64,000 bases of DNA from Halictus rubicundus (taxonomy: Eukaryota > Arthropoda > Insecta > Hymenoptera > Halictidae). The notes under the pieces were generated by a model that had not been told where the DNA came from, searched no databases, and was given only the letters and a program-made list of their open reading frames with translations. The stretch's first letter is position 1; each line of letters begins with the position of its first letter. Location of the stretch: NCBI RefSeq assembly GCF_050948215.1, contig NC_135158.1:3519822-3583821 (forward strand), given 5' to 3'. Below are positions 26,410 through 38,693 of this stretch, piece after piece. A program made the position numbers and the translations under genes.

Positions 26410-26500
26410 GTAGACTGTGGATTTTATACATTTGTAACAAAAATGGTCAAACATAAAACTGTTATTACATTAGAAGATTTCAATTATGTTAATACATTAT
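26410..26500 (+). repeat. dispersed repeat family A copy
   Basis: TAGACTGTGGATTTTATACA, then AACAAAAATGGTC, ACATTAGAAGATTT and GTTAATACATTATT follow the same order as the other copies. Confidence 0.55.
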
Positions 26501-27273
26501 TGTTGACTTGCTGACATCACGGAAAGAGGAAATATTTATTGAACTTCTGTTTCTTACAATTCGAACAATTTTACATCAAGCTCTTGCATAAAATCACGGT
26601 ACATAAGCATGTGCTAAATTGTTCCAACATTGCACGAAGAAGGTTGCATAAAATGTTTTAACAATGAAGGCGAGCCACGAAATAAGTGCTCGTAGCGAAC
26701 GCATACTACCCTCTAAATAGTCTCGAACGCGATGCAAATAATTTTCACACAAAACCGACTCTTTTCCAGAAAACCTTTTCAAAACCAGCGGTTCAGAGTA
26801 TCGATGACTTTCGTGCCGAACAACAATAGCAACGCGTACGCGGCGAGGAATGCGATTTCGCTCGAGGAAGCGATTTTCTCTGTCGCTCTTGTATCGAGGA
26901 GGATCGATAGAGCGTCAATTAGCGTTACATAAAAATGTGATCCGGCGCCATTCGAGGACGCGCTTCAAGGTCGCGTTTAGCCTCTAATTACCTCGGCGTG
27001 TATTCGATTTTTTGCGGGGATCTCTACGATCTCGAAGATTCGTCCATTTCGAGATTAAAGCGTGACACGTTTGTACACGAAACCACCGGCGCGCTTGTGC
27101 TCGTGTGTTCTCGCGTTTATCATTCTTATCGAGCATCCGCACAGCGGCCCTCTCTCCCCCCGGAGGTTTTCTGCCTCGAAAAGAGACACGGGGACCGTTC
27201 GCGAGGGAAACAGAAACGAATCCGTTGGCTGCATCCGGCGTTATCGCGCGCTGCGGCTTTTGGAACCATAGAA

Positions 27274-27277
<4 letters not shown>

Positions 27278-27322
<45 letters not shown>
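27278..27322. repeat. GA microsatellite
   Basis: About 22 pure GA units, 1.7 kb inside the headcase intron from its donor. Confidence 0.95.
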
Positions 27323-27325
<3 letters not shown>

Positions 27326-28762
27326 CACGCAACGACGCCCTACCAACGTCCTCGAAGGGAACCCTTTCTTCCCGAGAAAGGAACGCGAGAGCGAGCGCGC
27401 AATTTAGCGCGAGATATACGCCTCCGAGGTGAATAGGTCTGGTAACTTTATCTTTCGCGGTAACCGCGATTCGAAAGAAGCGCCTCTCTTATCGACGTCA
27501 TTGAACGCGACCACCGAGGCCACGGAGCCGAGAGAGCTACGCCGGCGCCGTCGCGTGGGAGAGAAACGTGACCAATTTGATAAGGGATCGCGATAATTGT
27601 ATTCTTACACGTAGACCTCACAGAGAGACGAGCCATCCGTATCGTGACCGCCAGGCCAATTATTGTTTGTAACGATCTCATACCACCCCCTCCTCTCCTA
27701 GAGCTGATAGATCAACGAGCCGAAAAGTACTGTGCGTAATTGCGAGGGCGTTGCCCAAACCGAATTTTCGCCTTTCTGCGAGAAAGGGCTCGGAATCTTT
27801 ATACATAGGTAAAAATTTTGTTCGTGCTTCTAGCGAGTATCCCTTCGTGGGCAGACTGGGTCGTTTATGTCTAGATGAAAATTTCATCTTCCGAATACTT
27901 TCGAAGGAAAAGATGGGGACACTCCCAATTTCTATTTTTTATTGACATCAGTATTAAAGGAGAAACTCGAATAAGTATCCTAGAAATTTTTCAGATTTCT
28001 TGAAAGGCGAAAACAGTAAAAAAAATTGACCCAGTGTACCTAAGAAGGGTGCGCGAAAAATAAGTGTGCCCATAGAGGGTTAAAGTACGAAATGCTATTG
28101 TCGCCGAAGATTCGATTTGATTCCTCTTTTAGACGTTAAAGATCGCTGCCCGTCTAAACGCGTTCAATGTAAGTAGAAACGGTCTGCACTGGACAGACGC
28201 GTCTACTGCCAGGCTACCCGATAACACGCCAGCATGGCAGAAAATCGATAATATTATTTTGTGACGTGTGGACAGTACGGGAAAACTGTCTATCTTAAAT
28301 TTTACCATTATTTTAATTCCACGAATAACATTGTTAAATTTTTTAATGTACTCGATGCTGCGTTATTGACACAAGTTTTAAGAGTAAATGTATGCAGCTA
28401 CTTTTCTCCGTTCTGGCAAACGAGATCAAGGTAAAAGAGTGACTTTGAACTGTGTGCTAAAGGGATCTTCATTCGGTATACTATCTTTAATTCAGTGGGT
28501 TCGCCGGCTATTCGAAAGTGTCGTTCTGTCCTACAGTAAACTATGTTAGCCAGGTGCGGATCCATTCAAACTTCACTTATGCAATTATTTGGACGAAAAA
28601 CTTCTGAAAGCAAATGGTAAAAAGCCTTGGCAACTTTGTGAACGTTACCACAATTGAAACAGCTCTTATTTACATTAAATAAATCTTGACTCAACTTTTC
28701 CGTCTCAAATTGGCATTTAATTTGACATAAAAAATGAATGCATCAAATAAAAACAAGATCAA

Positions 28763-28914
28763 ATCAACCCTTATGTCAAAATATGTTCTCGCTTACAAAT
28801 ATCAAAATCGCTATAAATTCCCACTTTCTTCAACCACTGAAAATTAATTTACATTCCACTGTTAATTTACAACACTGTAGTCGAAAATCAATTGTGTCTT
28901 GACACAAGGATCGA
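28763..28914. mobile_element. probable ~150-bp MITE in the headcase intron
   Basis: The left end TCAACCCTTATGTCAA and right end TTGACACAAGGATCGA form an inverted repeat with about 3 mismatches in 16. A similar end (TTGACACAAGGGTTAA) is at 9700-9716. It may be another TTAA-type element with decayed ends. It lies about 95 bp inside the intron from the headcase donor. Confidence 0.5.
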
Positions 28915-29008
28915 CACCGCAGCAAAAACATTCAGAGATCAAAGAAGAATATACAAAACCAAGGGCAGAAGGGTCGGTAGTGGATAAATATTAAAAAAAA
29001 AAACTCAC

Positions 29009-29766
29009 CGTGCTCGATCGCTAAAGAAGTCGACCTTGCTCTTCTTCTTCATGATGGCCTGCGGTTGATGCAGTGGGCTGACGCTCGGTTCGGACGTGGC
29101 AGGAGGTGAGCTGGACCCGGTGCTGGAGGACAAGGATCCAGCCCTGCCGCGTCCGTTTTCGATCAACTGAACCTCGGTGGTGCCGCGTCCGTTGGCGGTT
29201 ACGTGATTCCCATGGCTTGGGGGTCCAGCGGACACGGCTAGAGTGGGTCTGCTGTTTTGTCGGTTGCGTCGTTTCTTCTTCTTGGCCTCGTTCTCGTCGG
29301 GCCGGTTCCCGGTAGCGTTACCCCCGGACCCGGGTGGCATCCAGTCGAGGTCCTTCTTGAGGTGGCCGCGTCCGCATCGGCATCCGCAGGCCTTGAACGC
29401 CAGATCGTAACCCTTCTTGGTCCAGAGGTTCTGGTGGCGTTGTCGCTCGGACCAGCTGCGCGCTCTTCCGCAGCTCTTCAAGTAGGTGAGCACCGTTTGC
29501 TCCCATGCGTCGAAGCATTCGCGATGCATGAATTGTCCTACGGGGCAGCTCTCGTTATTGCAGGACACCTTGACAGTGTCGTGCAGAGCGATCAACCGAA
29601 TCAGCGCGTCGCCCCGAAGACACTCGCCGGTCGGCGTGCAACAGCGGGTCGTCGCTTGCGTCTGTGCCAGCAGGTTGTTGTTCTCCATAGTGTCCAACCC
29701 GCCTCCGGCACCGCCGTTCTCCAGCAACGCACCACCGTGGCCGTTCGCGTGACGACGCGGTGCCAT
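29009..29766 (-). CDS. hdc: headcase (HECA-family) protein, first coding exon (partial gene)
   Basis: This exon encodes the N-terminal ~252 residues of a headcase/HECA protein. In Drosophila, headcase is a cytoplasmic regulator of imaginal-cell growth and tracheal branching and works with Unkempt. The start is ATG at 29766-29764 in a GGGACG-ATG-G context; no in-frame ATG lies upstream (the frame stays open to 29865 only from a GTG). Visible parts: a Gly/Asn-rich leader (1-40), then the Cys-rich headcase domain (about 42-145) with Cys 42, 43, 49, 69, 74, 84, 99, 127, 129, 131 and His81 (CPVGQFMHRECFDAWEQ, ACGCRCGRGHLKKDLDW), a basic patch KKKKRRNRQN (162-171, possible NLS) and a Ser/Pro-rich tail. 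The exon ends at CACG followed by GTGAGT (intron from 29008), in phase 2, so the protein continues outside the recognised sequence. Drosophila hdc is also known for stop-codon readthrough, but that region is not seen here. Family identity is confident; the exact start is likely. Confidence 0.9.
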
Positions 29767-31050
29767 CGTCCCGAAAATCCTTGGACCGCTTGCGATCGCC
29801 GTAACCGCTATCTTCGCTTGGTTCCTCGTCCCAGCCAACTCGGAAATCGTATACAAGAAAAACACTCCGGCCGGATGTGTCGCAGATAAAAAGATCCTCG
29901 AAACAAGCTCGATAATGACACACGACCTCAGGACAGTGCCGCTATTCCTTCATCTTCACGCAATTCCCGCGTCTCGCTGGTCGCCGCTCACGCACACCCA
30001 TTCATCGATCGATTCGATCGGACGGTGCTCCCGCGACAAAAAAGAAAAACAGCTTTTATTTCAAACGATCTCTCGACGAGCGTGTAACAAACAGACACAG
30101 GAGGCAGATCCACGCGCGACCGTCCCGGAGGGTCTCTATTCTCATGGGCGTAGAGCGTGCACCAAAGTCAAGGTCACCGGTGGTACCAGTCACTATAGCA
30201 AGAGAGACACGTCCGAACGAGGACAAGAGCCGCTCAGGGATGATCGTAAACGGGGAACACACTCTCTGTTCGATGGACGATGATCGTGGTCCGTCGTCGC
30301 GTGGCAGCTGGTTCCGAATGTCAGGGTCACCGGGCGCTAAGCGCGCGCGCACCGCTCGAACACGCAGAGTTCCTCTCGCGACGAGAGCGCGTCTCCAGAG
30401 CCCGGCCGGTACGAACGATAGACGTGAAACAACGAACGCGAAGACGAAGTCGAAGACAAATAGCGAAGACAGATCTGTCAGCGCCGGTTCTTCGTTTCGG
30501 GGTGATACAGATATACGTATCGGTGGATATATGTGTACGCGGGGGTGGGATAAAGCAACAAACAACACACCGAGGCTCCTCGTAACTTCTCTGCTCTCCC
30601 GTTTTTGCTCGCGGCGGCCACGCTGACGGAGAGAGAGTCCACGGACGACAAAACACTTGCTCGCACGTAGGGTGCACCACTCACTGAGCGCCGGCGACGA
30701 CGACAGCGTGCCGGTTGCCGTGGCTCGGCGCGCGGCCGAGCGCGAAAGTGAGGCCCCATTGGGTGAAAGCGAAAGCACCGTGGTGGGGGTCACGGCTAGC
30801 GCGCCAATCGATGCGCGCCGTTGTCGTCCCTCCGACGGGCGCACGCCACCGCTCCGTACTTCCCTCCTTATCGGGCTCACGCGGATCTCTTCCTCTCTCT
30901 AACGGCACGCCGGCGCTGCATACGCGAGCGCGCGTTTTACTTTTCGAACGCCGACCGACGAGGCCTCCGCGAATAATCCCCGTGACGCGTGTGCGCGCAC
31001 GTACGTGCACGAACAGAGGACGTTTACACCGACGAACCGGCTTCCCGACG
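29767..31050 (-). other. hdc: presumed headcase 5' leader and proximal promoter
   Basis: GC- and CpG-rich DNA directly upstream of the headcase ATG with no convincing splice acceptor just before the start. I infer a long 5' leader, possibly containing an intron. Long open frames on both strands here (for example 30056-30880 minus and 30144-30626 plus) have Arg/Ser-rich, composition-driven translations and are not called. Confidence 0.4.
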
Positions 31051-31059
31051 TATTTTATA
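31051..31059 (-). promoter_or_regulatory. candidate TATA box upstream of headcase
   Basis: TATAAAATA on the minus strand, about 1.29 kb upstream of the headcase ATG, at the boundary between GC-rich leader-like DNA and AT-rich DNA. If used, transcription would start near 31028. Many insect developmental genes lack TATA, so this is weak. Confidence 0.2.
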
Positions 31060-32586
31060 CGCCGATCTTTTTTTCACTGTTTTTCTTCCTCGCTTTTTTT
31101 TCTCTTTTATTTTGATGGAACAGCGATTCACGATTTTCGATGCCGGGGATACTCTCGACGGTTTTCGTTGGGGGTGGTTTTTTAGGAGCAATTTTTAGTG
31201 AAACATTGAAACGAGCTCGTGGTTTTCGGACAGCGGGATAAGTAAGATTTTAAACGGAAGTTTGAGGCGTGCAACTCGATTATTGGCACATATTCCGGAA
31301 CGATGATAAATTTTGAATCTGTGCGGATGTTACATAATGCTTCGTTAAATGTACTAACCACTGGAACAGCAAACACGTTTTGCAAATAAATTTACGCGTT
31401 CATTCGTGAGTTGTCACGAACGTAGCGAAATTACGTATCAGCGGTCTTGTAATTTTTAGCGCACAGTACCGATTAATCATTCGCAGTACTGCTGTCAGCA
31501 TTTGATATAAAAGTGAATTATTATACGTACAATGCACGATCCCCCTCGCAAAGCATTCGATTCAACTTGAACTTTGAATTTGTCTGTCTCTAGACAAAAA
31601 CATCTCGTGTAGCGAATTCTCGTGGCAACATCACGCGACCCGAAAGTTTTCGCGAGTTTCTCTGCGAATCGGCTCCCGGCTATTAGCGTTCCAAGAGAAG
31701 AAACACGGCGTACGTGTCCCATTCAACGTACATATGTATATTTCTAATTAGCAACGAGACGAAGCATTCCCCTTAATCAATTACACGTTGACGCATAAGC
31801 CTAATGCATATGAATTGTTGTCGCTTTTTTTTTCTTGAGCGACCTTCGCAAATACCCGAGGTTAATTCGATTTAAATGTGCCGCACTGTTCGTATATGCA
31901 ACATTGTGTGCCGCATTGTTGCGGTGTCACGGAGTTCAAACTTTAAAATAGAATCAAATAAACACTTAAGGACCGACTGATCGAGTCGTTGTACCGGATA
32001 AAAATTCGCAACGCAGAAGCGTATTAATCAACCTTTCGACCAAGATGATGCGTTCATTTATCTGCAGAATTAATGCGAGCCCCCTAAATTTCCTTTCATT
32101 GCCGCTTAAATCAGCTTATTTATAGCTGAGCTCATTCAATCATTCCTATTCAATTTCAGCTGGAATATCTTTCCAGGCACTGCAATTTTTCGCCGATATT
32201 CTATTCACAGAGCAAATTTTGAAATTAAGGTGAAACGGGAATTATTTGATTTATTTTTCACAGCTGGGGCCTTTCAGTTAATGAACTTTTTAGCAGATTT
32301 TCCATTCGAATCTAGTAGTTGGCTCCGAAATTGAGCTGGCCAGGCCCTCAAAGGTTCTAATGCTGTAAAAACGGGTTAAAAGCGTGGCGACGCGATCCTG
32401 GTTCGGCGAGGTCGCAGGGACTAGCTGGTAAGGTCTCGGGACGCCTATCTGTCTCGTTTTCCCGTGCTAAAAGCACGAGACACACCTACGCCCTAAAAAT
32501 TGAACGTCAGACTGCTTTGAAGTGACACCGTGTGTCACGTGGTCAGTAAATATCCAGCGACCGGTGAGAGACACACACCGTGCTAT

Positions 32587-32588
<2 letters not shown>

Positions 32589-32646
<58 letters not shown>
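32589..32646. repeat. CT microsatellite
   Basis: About 29 CT units with one TTTC break near the end. Confidence 0.95.
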
Positions 32647-35310
32647 ACTAGCGAAGCTTCTCTTTTTCCCGAATGTGACTCCTGGCTGGTGTGTACCTTC
32701 GCTTCGAGGGGGCCGCCGCGCCGGTATGAAACGGCTACGTGTCTCACGAGGTGTAAATATTTACGCCCCCCTGGCCCTTGGGTATATTACGTCGGAATTC
32801 TAGAGAGAAACGGTTGCGGTTCTTTTTGCACCGCGACGACTATACCAGGCTGTTCCTCTGATCTCGCCGGAACGAGCGTGTTTCCTTTCCGGCGCGCTTT
32901 AATCACCGCCTCTAAGCAAATTTCACGGACAGATTCGATCGAATGCAAGTCACATCGCGAGTTTAACCCTTAACCGGTCGTGCGATCTCTAGCCTCTACC
33001 GCGAATGGCAAGAAAACGCAAGAAATGCAAAAGATTGGCTTCGCTTAAACATTTTATTCTCATCGATGCTCTCGCAGGCGCAAGATAATTAGAGAGATTT
33101 ATTAGAACTGTAGATATTACCACAGAGTTTGTAAAATTTGCAGTCTACTATCGACTTACCGATGGTAGGTGTTGGATTGTTAATGTACTCTCGAGGGAAA
33201 CAATTTCGTGTGCGAATTCGATCAAACACATGATTTCATTTCGCTTTTATTCGGCCTAATAGAATTTATTCGGCTCAAATTCGACTGAACACAGAGTACG
33301 CTGTTTAACTTTATTTCGGTTTCGTTCAACGTCATTTGACGCTATATGATACGTGTTGCGAGTAATGCAAGGGACGGAGTGCAACAATATCAATGGGTGC
33401 AGTCAAACACAGAGCACATTATTCAGTGTCGTAAACATGGACCTAAACGTTTCCATTTATACAATGTAGGTACCCTAATCTCTCTACAATTTGTTCCATT
33501 CAGCAAGCTCATCCCAAGAAAATATACGGTCACCCGAAACCAAAACCTTTAAGAGTCTCGCTCTTTAAGAGCCTGATGCGTCTTAAATTTCATTTCAACT
33601 ATTTATTTATATCGGTCTCACCTTCTATCCTTCACAGAACGAATACTCGAGCCCGTAACGTGGATAAAATCCACATGCCACTACCATCAATGTCCACGGC
33701 GTTAACAACGAACGCCGATGACAACAGACCATTCTTGTCCCTGAAGACGCTCAATGTCGCTTCATGCGTAGCGTACTTGTTTATTTACAATTGTAGAAAT
33801 GATGAGGAAATTTTTCAGCGTTCGTTGAACTCGAAAGCAAGAAACGATATAACGTTCAAGGAAAGACGAGGGCGGTCATGCTCGTCGGCCATCTTTAAAT
33901 TTATCCAAGGTTGCGGTCGCCGAGATCCTGCGGGCTTTTATTTTTATTTCCATTTTTCAGCCGAGCCGCTCAAACGTCCGGCCACTTGACGAGATTTATT
34001 TAGAGTTGGATCGCTATTCTGGACCGAGACGATGACGCTAGTGAGCGTACTGTTTCTTCTGTTTTTTTCTCTCTTTTTTTTTTATCATCGTCTTTGAAAG
34101 CTCAAGAGCCAGCTGATGATCGCAGGAAATTTATTTGTTCCCGATTGTACCGCGGAGAGGGTAAATATTTTCGGAAAGATATCAGATCTGAGATCTCGTA
34201 GAATTTTTAATGACAAGGTCACTGGCTTTTTAATAGATAACGATCGCCGTGTGAAATATTTACGAGAGTATTCAGGATAATCGACTCGAGAGTACATTAC
34301 AAAATTATCGAGATTTGTGGGTGGTGCCTTTTTGTAATCGTCGAAAAAGATCGTGCAGCGAGCACGATTATCCAGCAGCGGAAAACTGGATCTCGTGTTT
34401 ACAGCGCTGGAAACCGCGATCCGAAAATATCGCTGGTCCGCTTATTGATAAATGGACCTCCGGTTTGCGAGCACGTTGAGACGAGTCGCTAAAGCTATGT
34501 CCACATTGGCTATCGCGTTTCGTTACTCGTAATCTCATCCAGATGGTAACGAGGTTCGCTCCGGGATCAATTTTTAATTTAATTTAATCTGTTTACTGCG
34601 TCCACTATCTGTAACGTCCATTATTAATATTCTGCTCTTGAAAACAGAATAACTCCCTAAAAATTGCACCAAACGACTCGAGTTTTTTCGACGAGGTAGA
34701 AGGATTAATTCACTATGCATCTCGTGTGAAAGAAATTCTGAAAAAATCTTTAATACCTTTGGTATCATGTTGTATAATCGTCGAAAACATGTTGGCCGAT
34801 TACCAGCCGGTATAATGCCAATTTTCGACTTCGTCGTGCTAATTGCGCGTATAATCCGCCGGCAACAAAATGGCACATTGAAAACACTCTCGCTGAGGTT
34901 GTGAGCAAGCCAAAAAAGCAAAGAAACATCACAGATCACAGATTAATTTACATTCGAGGCATAAAAATACGAAACTGTATAGCGGATCACTGAACATTCT
35001 AGAAAATTTTGCTTCTCGACGCACGGGGTAAGCAAAATCGTATGGTAGCAGAACGAGCTGTGGTAACAAATGTGGACAAAGCTTTACATCGGTGTCTCTC
35101 GGGCTGTGTTCTCACCGTTGGTCCCGGTTTATCGCGAGAGTCCGACCAGCGAGTTGCACAAACAACGAGCACAGATATACATATATTAACGGGTTGGCGG
35201 TGTTGCGCTGTTCCTTATCGAGCCGCTCGGCTTATCTGCGGCGAAGGTCATTAATGGCAGAGATTTCGTTTGGCGGTGAGACGAAATGAAAAAAGAAAGA
35301 GGAAGGTGGG

Positions 35311-35338
35311 AGAGGGAGAGAGAGAGAGAGAGAGAGAG
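35311..35338. repeat. GA microsatellite
   Basis: About 13 GA units. Confidence 0.95.
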
Positions 35339-36128
35339 GCACGCTGCCGCGAACGCCGAAAATAAACCGCGCGAAATATGCACGGTGGGCGGCGAAAGTA
35401 TTCGAACGCTTCTGCCCGGGAGAATTATGTCGAACCGGCGATGTAAATTATGATCAAAGATCCGGGGGATGCCGAGCTTTCGATGAATTACGGGGTAATG
35501 CGCGCAGATTGCCAATTTGCATACATCTTGCGCGACGCACGGCAACTCCGGCGCCGTATTATTACATACATAGTTGCTGACGGAGCGCGTCACTTGTCCT
35601 TTTGCGAAACGCGAATTTTTGCCAAAAGCAGCTCCTCTCCGTTCCCAATAAGTAGACCGTGAAATTTGACTGATTTACAGCGCACGCTCAACAGAGATGT
35701 TAACGTTCCTCGTATACCTTTGCCAGGAGAAATTAGCGAATAAAATTGCTTCTTCTTGTCTTCGTAAATTTTACGGGAACTTTCCCTCAAACTTGCTTCT
35801 TACAATTGACGAAGAAAATTTTTATCTTGCATGCAGATCCGTATTCTAGCGATCAATTCTTGTACCCTCTTACGGCTCGCAGAGTTTGGCCAATTTTATT
35901 GTAGATCCGGTGTAAAAATTAATTGCCCGACCGGTAAAAGCAGTGTGGTCTGGTACGGTCGGACTGCACGCGATCATGTTAAAAACTCTCGAGCATTCGA
36001 ATCCTCCCACGACCCATTGTAAATCGGCGAGCCATTCTGTAACCGTAATTTCCGTCCATTTCCTTATCGCTCTGGTGTGTCCTAAAAATGCGCGTTCGTT
36101 GTAAAACTGTTGAACAAGCGAGACAAAA

Positions 36129-36129
<1 letters not shown>

Positions 36130-36176
<47 letters not shown>
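36130..36176. repeat. GA microsatellite
   Basis: About 22 GA units with one GTGA at the start. Confidence 0.95.
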
Positions 36177-36179
<3 letters not shown>

Positions 36180-36845
36180 GGGAAAGAGAAAAATGTGGGA
36201 GAGGGAGAGACGATTACGGAGAACGCGAGCGTGTGCGAATTTTTATCACGGGATGCACGTGTTGGTAACGGGCACGCATATTGCGGCCTATTATCGACGC
36301 CCACGCAGGCCCGCGAAGGAACAACGGTGCCCAGCGTTCGTATGAAAAATTAATGTAGCACGCGGGGGTGTGCGGAGCGAGCACGGTGCTATCGATCTAG
36401 GGATATTTTCGGGGGTAATTTTTGGCGCGATTCCCACGGGACACCGGGCGAAAAAAGACTGGGCGCTATCGTATCGGGCGACGCGACGTTTCAACAAAGA
36501 GGCGATTTTCGGGGCCGGCTGTCGGCTCGCGTGTGCTCGTGCGAGCGAAAACCACGCGGCCGAGGTCGGCTCCTGGGACACCGGCGAAACGAGATACGTA
36601 TTAGATTACGTTGCATAATTTTATCGGCGATCGTAAAGCTGTTACGAAACGTGAGACTCCCAATTCTCTAACGACAAGAACCATAAATAACGCGGGACGA
36701 TCAAAATAACGCCGGCATCATCGACTCTCTGCCATCCTTTCCGCCATGACGTTCCACTCGAAGAACAGCACTCCCAATGACCTGCTGTACGTCAAAAACA
36801 AAGAAATTTCGAGAGAGGTATGTATATACAAATCGGAACGACACG

Positions 36846-36990
36846 TTAGGTCGTCCGATAAGTTTCTTTCGCAATGTGCACGATTCAGATTGTTATATAA
36901 CACGAGTATACACCAAACAACGTAATCACCTGTTTGTCAATGTTTTATTGCTTCCTAAGCCTTCGTTTACTTAACCACGCCATTTGTTTT
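36846..36990. mobile_element. mariner-like terminal fragment
   Basis: The start TTAGGTCGTCCGATAAGTTT resembles the ends of bee and ant mariner elements (TTAGGT plus a TCC-AAGTTT core), and the following ~145 bp is AT-rich, ending near a poly-T run. No transposase frame or second terminal repeat is present. The assignment is from remembered family ends and needs an alignment. Confidence 0.4.
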
Positions 36991-38034
36991 TTTTTTTAGA
37001 AATTTCAAGATAACCAGATGAATCTGCGAATGGAGGTACATACATACAAGTTTCATACGGCTAGCTGTTGTTGTTTATTAGAAACGCGTCATGAGGATAA
37101 GGATGAAACATCTGTCGAGTCTAATCGCATGATAATAACACAAACGAGCAGCTTAATATGCCGCAACGAGGGGATCTCTCGATAGAGATTGTCTCTTGTG
37201 CGTCATTCAATCCTGAAATACTATAAAAAAAAATTATCGAACGTGTGCATATCTTCTCGGGCAAATTGTTATATACAGAATGAAGCAAATAAGATTAGTA
37301 GACGTTTAAATTGTGCTGGACAGTCTTCGATTGTGTAATAACGTCCGCTGTTTATGAAACTTCTGAATTCGAGGGGCTGCTTTTCGAGGTTGACGAAAAT
37401 CGCGTTCAGAAGTAAAATGCAATTTAACACGCAAATGATACCTCAGTCGAATGTTTAAACCTTTGTACGGTAAAAATAAAAATTCGGCGGAGAATTATGG
37501 GGGAATGGAAAAAATGTGTCTCTGAGGCCCGAATCGTGACCTCGAGCACCAACCTTGAAGTAACCCATTCAGGGAAGAGTCCCGAGCATCGGGAGCAAAA
37601 AAGTTTAGTATCGGTTTGTTTGGAGTAGTTGTTCCAGAGGGTTCGGGCACCGAAGAGGTACGTTGAAGACCACCGCAGCCTGGGGTATCGCGTCAAAACG
37701 CACCCTCTGCTCTCTTTGTTTAAAAATCCCGCAGCCACGAGAGAGTTGTTCGACATTTTACGATTCTCACGTGAAGAACACCCGGAAAAGGCAATAAATA
37801 AAGCCCACGACCGGAGAGAGTCACGCTCCTCGAGTCGTTTCGCACGACGTCGCCGAGTTCGAGGCGTCGCGCCATCGGCACAATGGCCGCCCGGCTGTTT
37901 CTATCGAATCGTGTAAATATTGTACCGCGTCCCGAAGCCGTCGACTTCGATAGGGAATTTATCCAGGTCACTCGGTGTTTGAATTTCGTTCTGGCTGACG
38001 TAAAAGTGTGACGAGAGAACCGGAGAGAGCGAGC

Positions 38035-38078
38035 GAGAGAGAGAGAGAGAGAGAGAGTGAGAGAGGGAGAGGGAGAGG
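38035..38078. repeat. GA microsatellite
   Basis: GA units with GC, GT and GGG interruptions, upstream of the candidate plus-strand exon. Confidence 0.9.
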
Positions 38079-38339
38079 ATGGGGGACAGAAGAGAATTGC
38101 CACCCCGGTAACAGGACGACAAGGCATCCGAAAAAGGATAATCCAGCGGCGTCCTCGAGAGGGCCCCGCATGAAAAAGTTGTTTTGATCGTTTCGGGTTT
38201 CTAGGACGGTGACCGTGAATGAGGCTTTAGCCCTGGTACACGACTCGAAAAAGGGGGGTTCCCGAGAGGGGGGAGGGGACCAGATGTCACAGTGAGAAGG
38301 GACACGGAAGAGAACCATCACAGCGGTTCGCGCGCGTTA

Positions 38340-38693
38340 AGAGAACCTGGTGCTAGGGTGCTCGATTAAAAATCCCGTAGGGTGAAACGGCACCGAAGAC
38401 AATCGCACGGAAGAAGAATTTCTTTCATTGAAGAATCGAGGGACGGAAGAGGAGGGGAGTAACGGGCGCGCGCGCACCATTGTATCGTCGAAGAGAGAAT
38501 CACCCTTTGCCGTCGAGGCGAGGAATAACGAAGATTAATAATTTCTTCGGCGATTCTTCCTTCGGTAACTAGTTTAAAGTCACCCCACTAACATCTGTTC
38601 CGAGGACTACTGTAGGAAACGCTTGTGTTCCTCTTCGTGGCTGTGAGCGCGACCGGAGGGGAAACGTGGGCTTCCTCGTGACGGAAGAGTCAG
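38340..38693 (+). other. possible non-coding 5' exon with strong splice donor
   Basis: GC-rich sequence ending CAG followed by GTGAGTCTAATTG, a near-ideal donor (intron from 38694). After it the DNA turns AT-rich with a poly-T run. A GA tract (38035-38078) lies upstream. It could be the first exon of a plus-strand gene beginning here, whose coding part is beyond the window. No transcription start or coding frame is visible; the left boundary is a guess. Confidence 0.25.

Larger units (their letters stand above)
19639..28762. other. gene-free stretch
   Basis: Contains five long GA tracts and dispersed repeats. Overlapping frames of 100-200 codons at 21183-21883 and 23619-24081 are Ser-Leu or Arg-Glu runs from the microsatellites. 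A TATAAAAAG at 25615-25624 has no gene attached. Confidence 0.45.
1..29008 (-). other. hdc: inferred long intron of headcase (start of intron, open to window edge)
   Basis: The headcase donor GTGAGT starts at 29008, and the gene runs toward lower coordinates. I could not recognise any further headcase exon or any other conserved coding segment down to position 1. I therefore infer that this stretch is intronic. Very long hdc introns would fit a developmental regulator. A small or poorly conserved exon, or an alternative last exon, could have been missed. Confidence 0.5.

Noticed and set aside
29257..29889. 210-codon open frame opposite headcase
   Set aside because: It is the antisense shadow of the headcase exon and its leader; the real strand is set by the headcase domain and splice donor.
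30056..30880. 274-codon minus-strand frame upstream of headcase
   Set aside because: Arg/Ser-rich, composition-driven translation in GC-rich DNA, with overlapping open frames on both strands and no domain.
35985..36010. B-box-like ATTCGAATCC suggesting a tRNA
   Set aside because: No A box, acceptor stem or anticodon arm at the proper distance. No tRNA or rRNA gene was recognised in the window.
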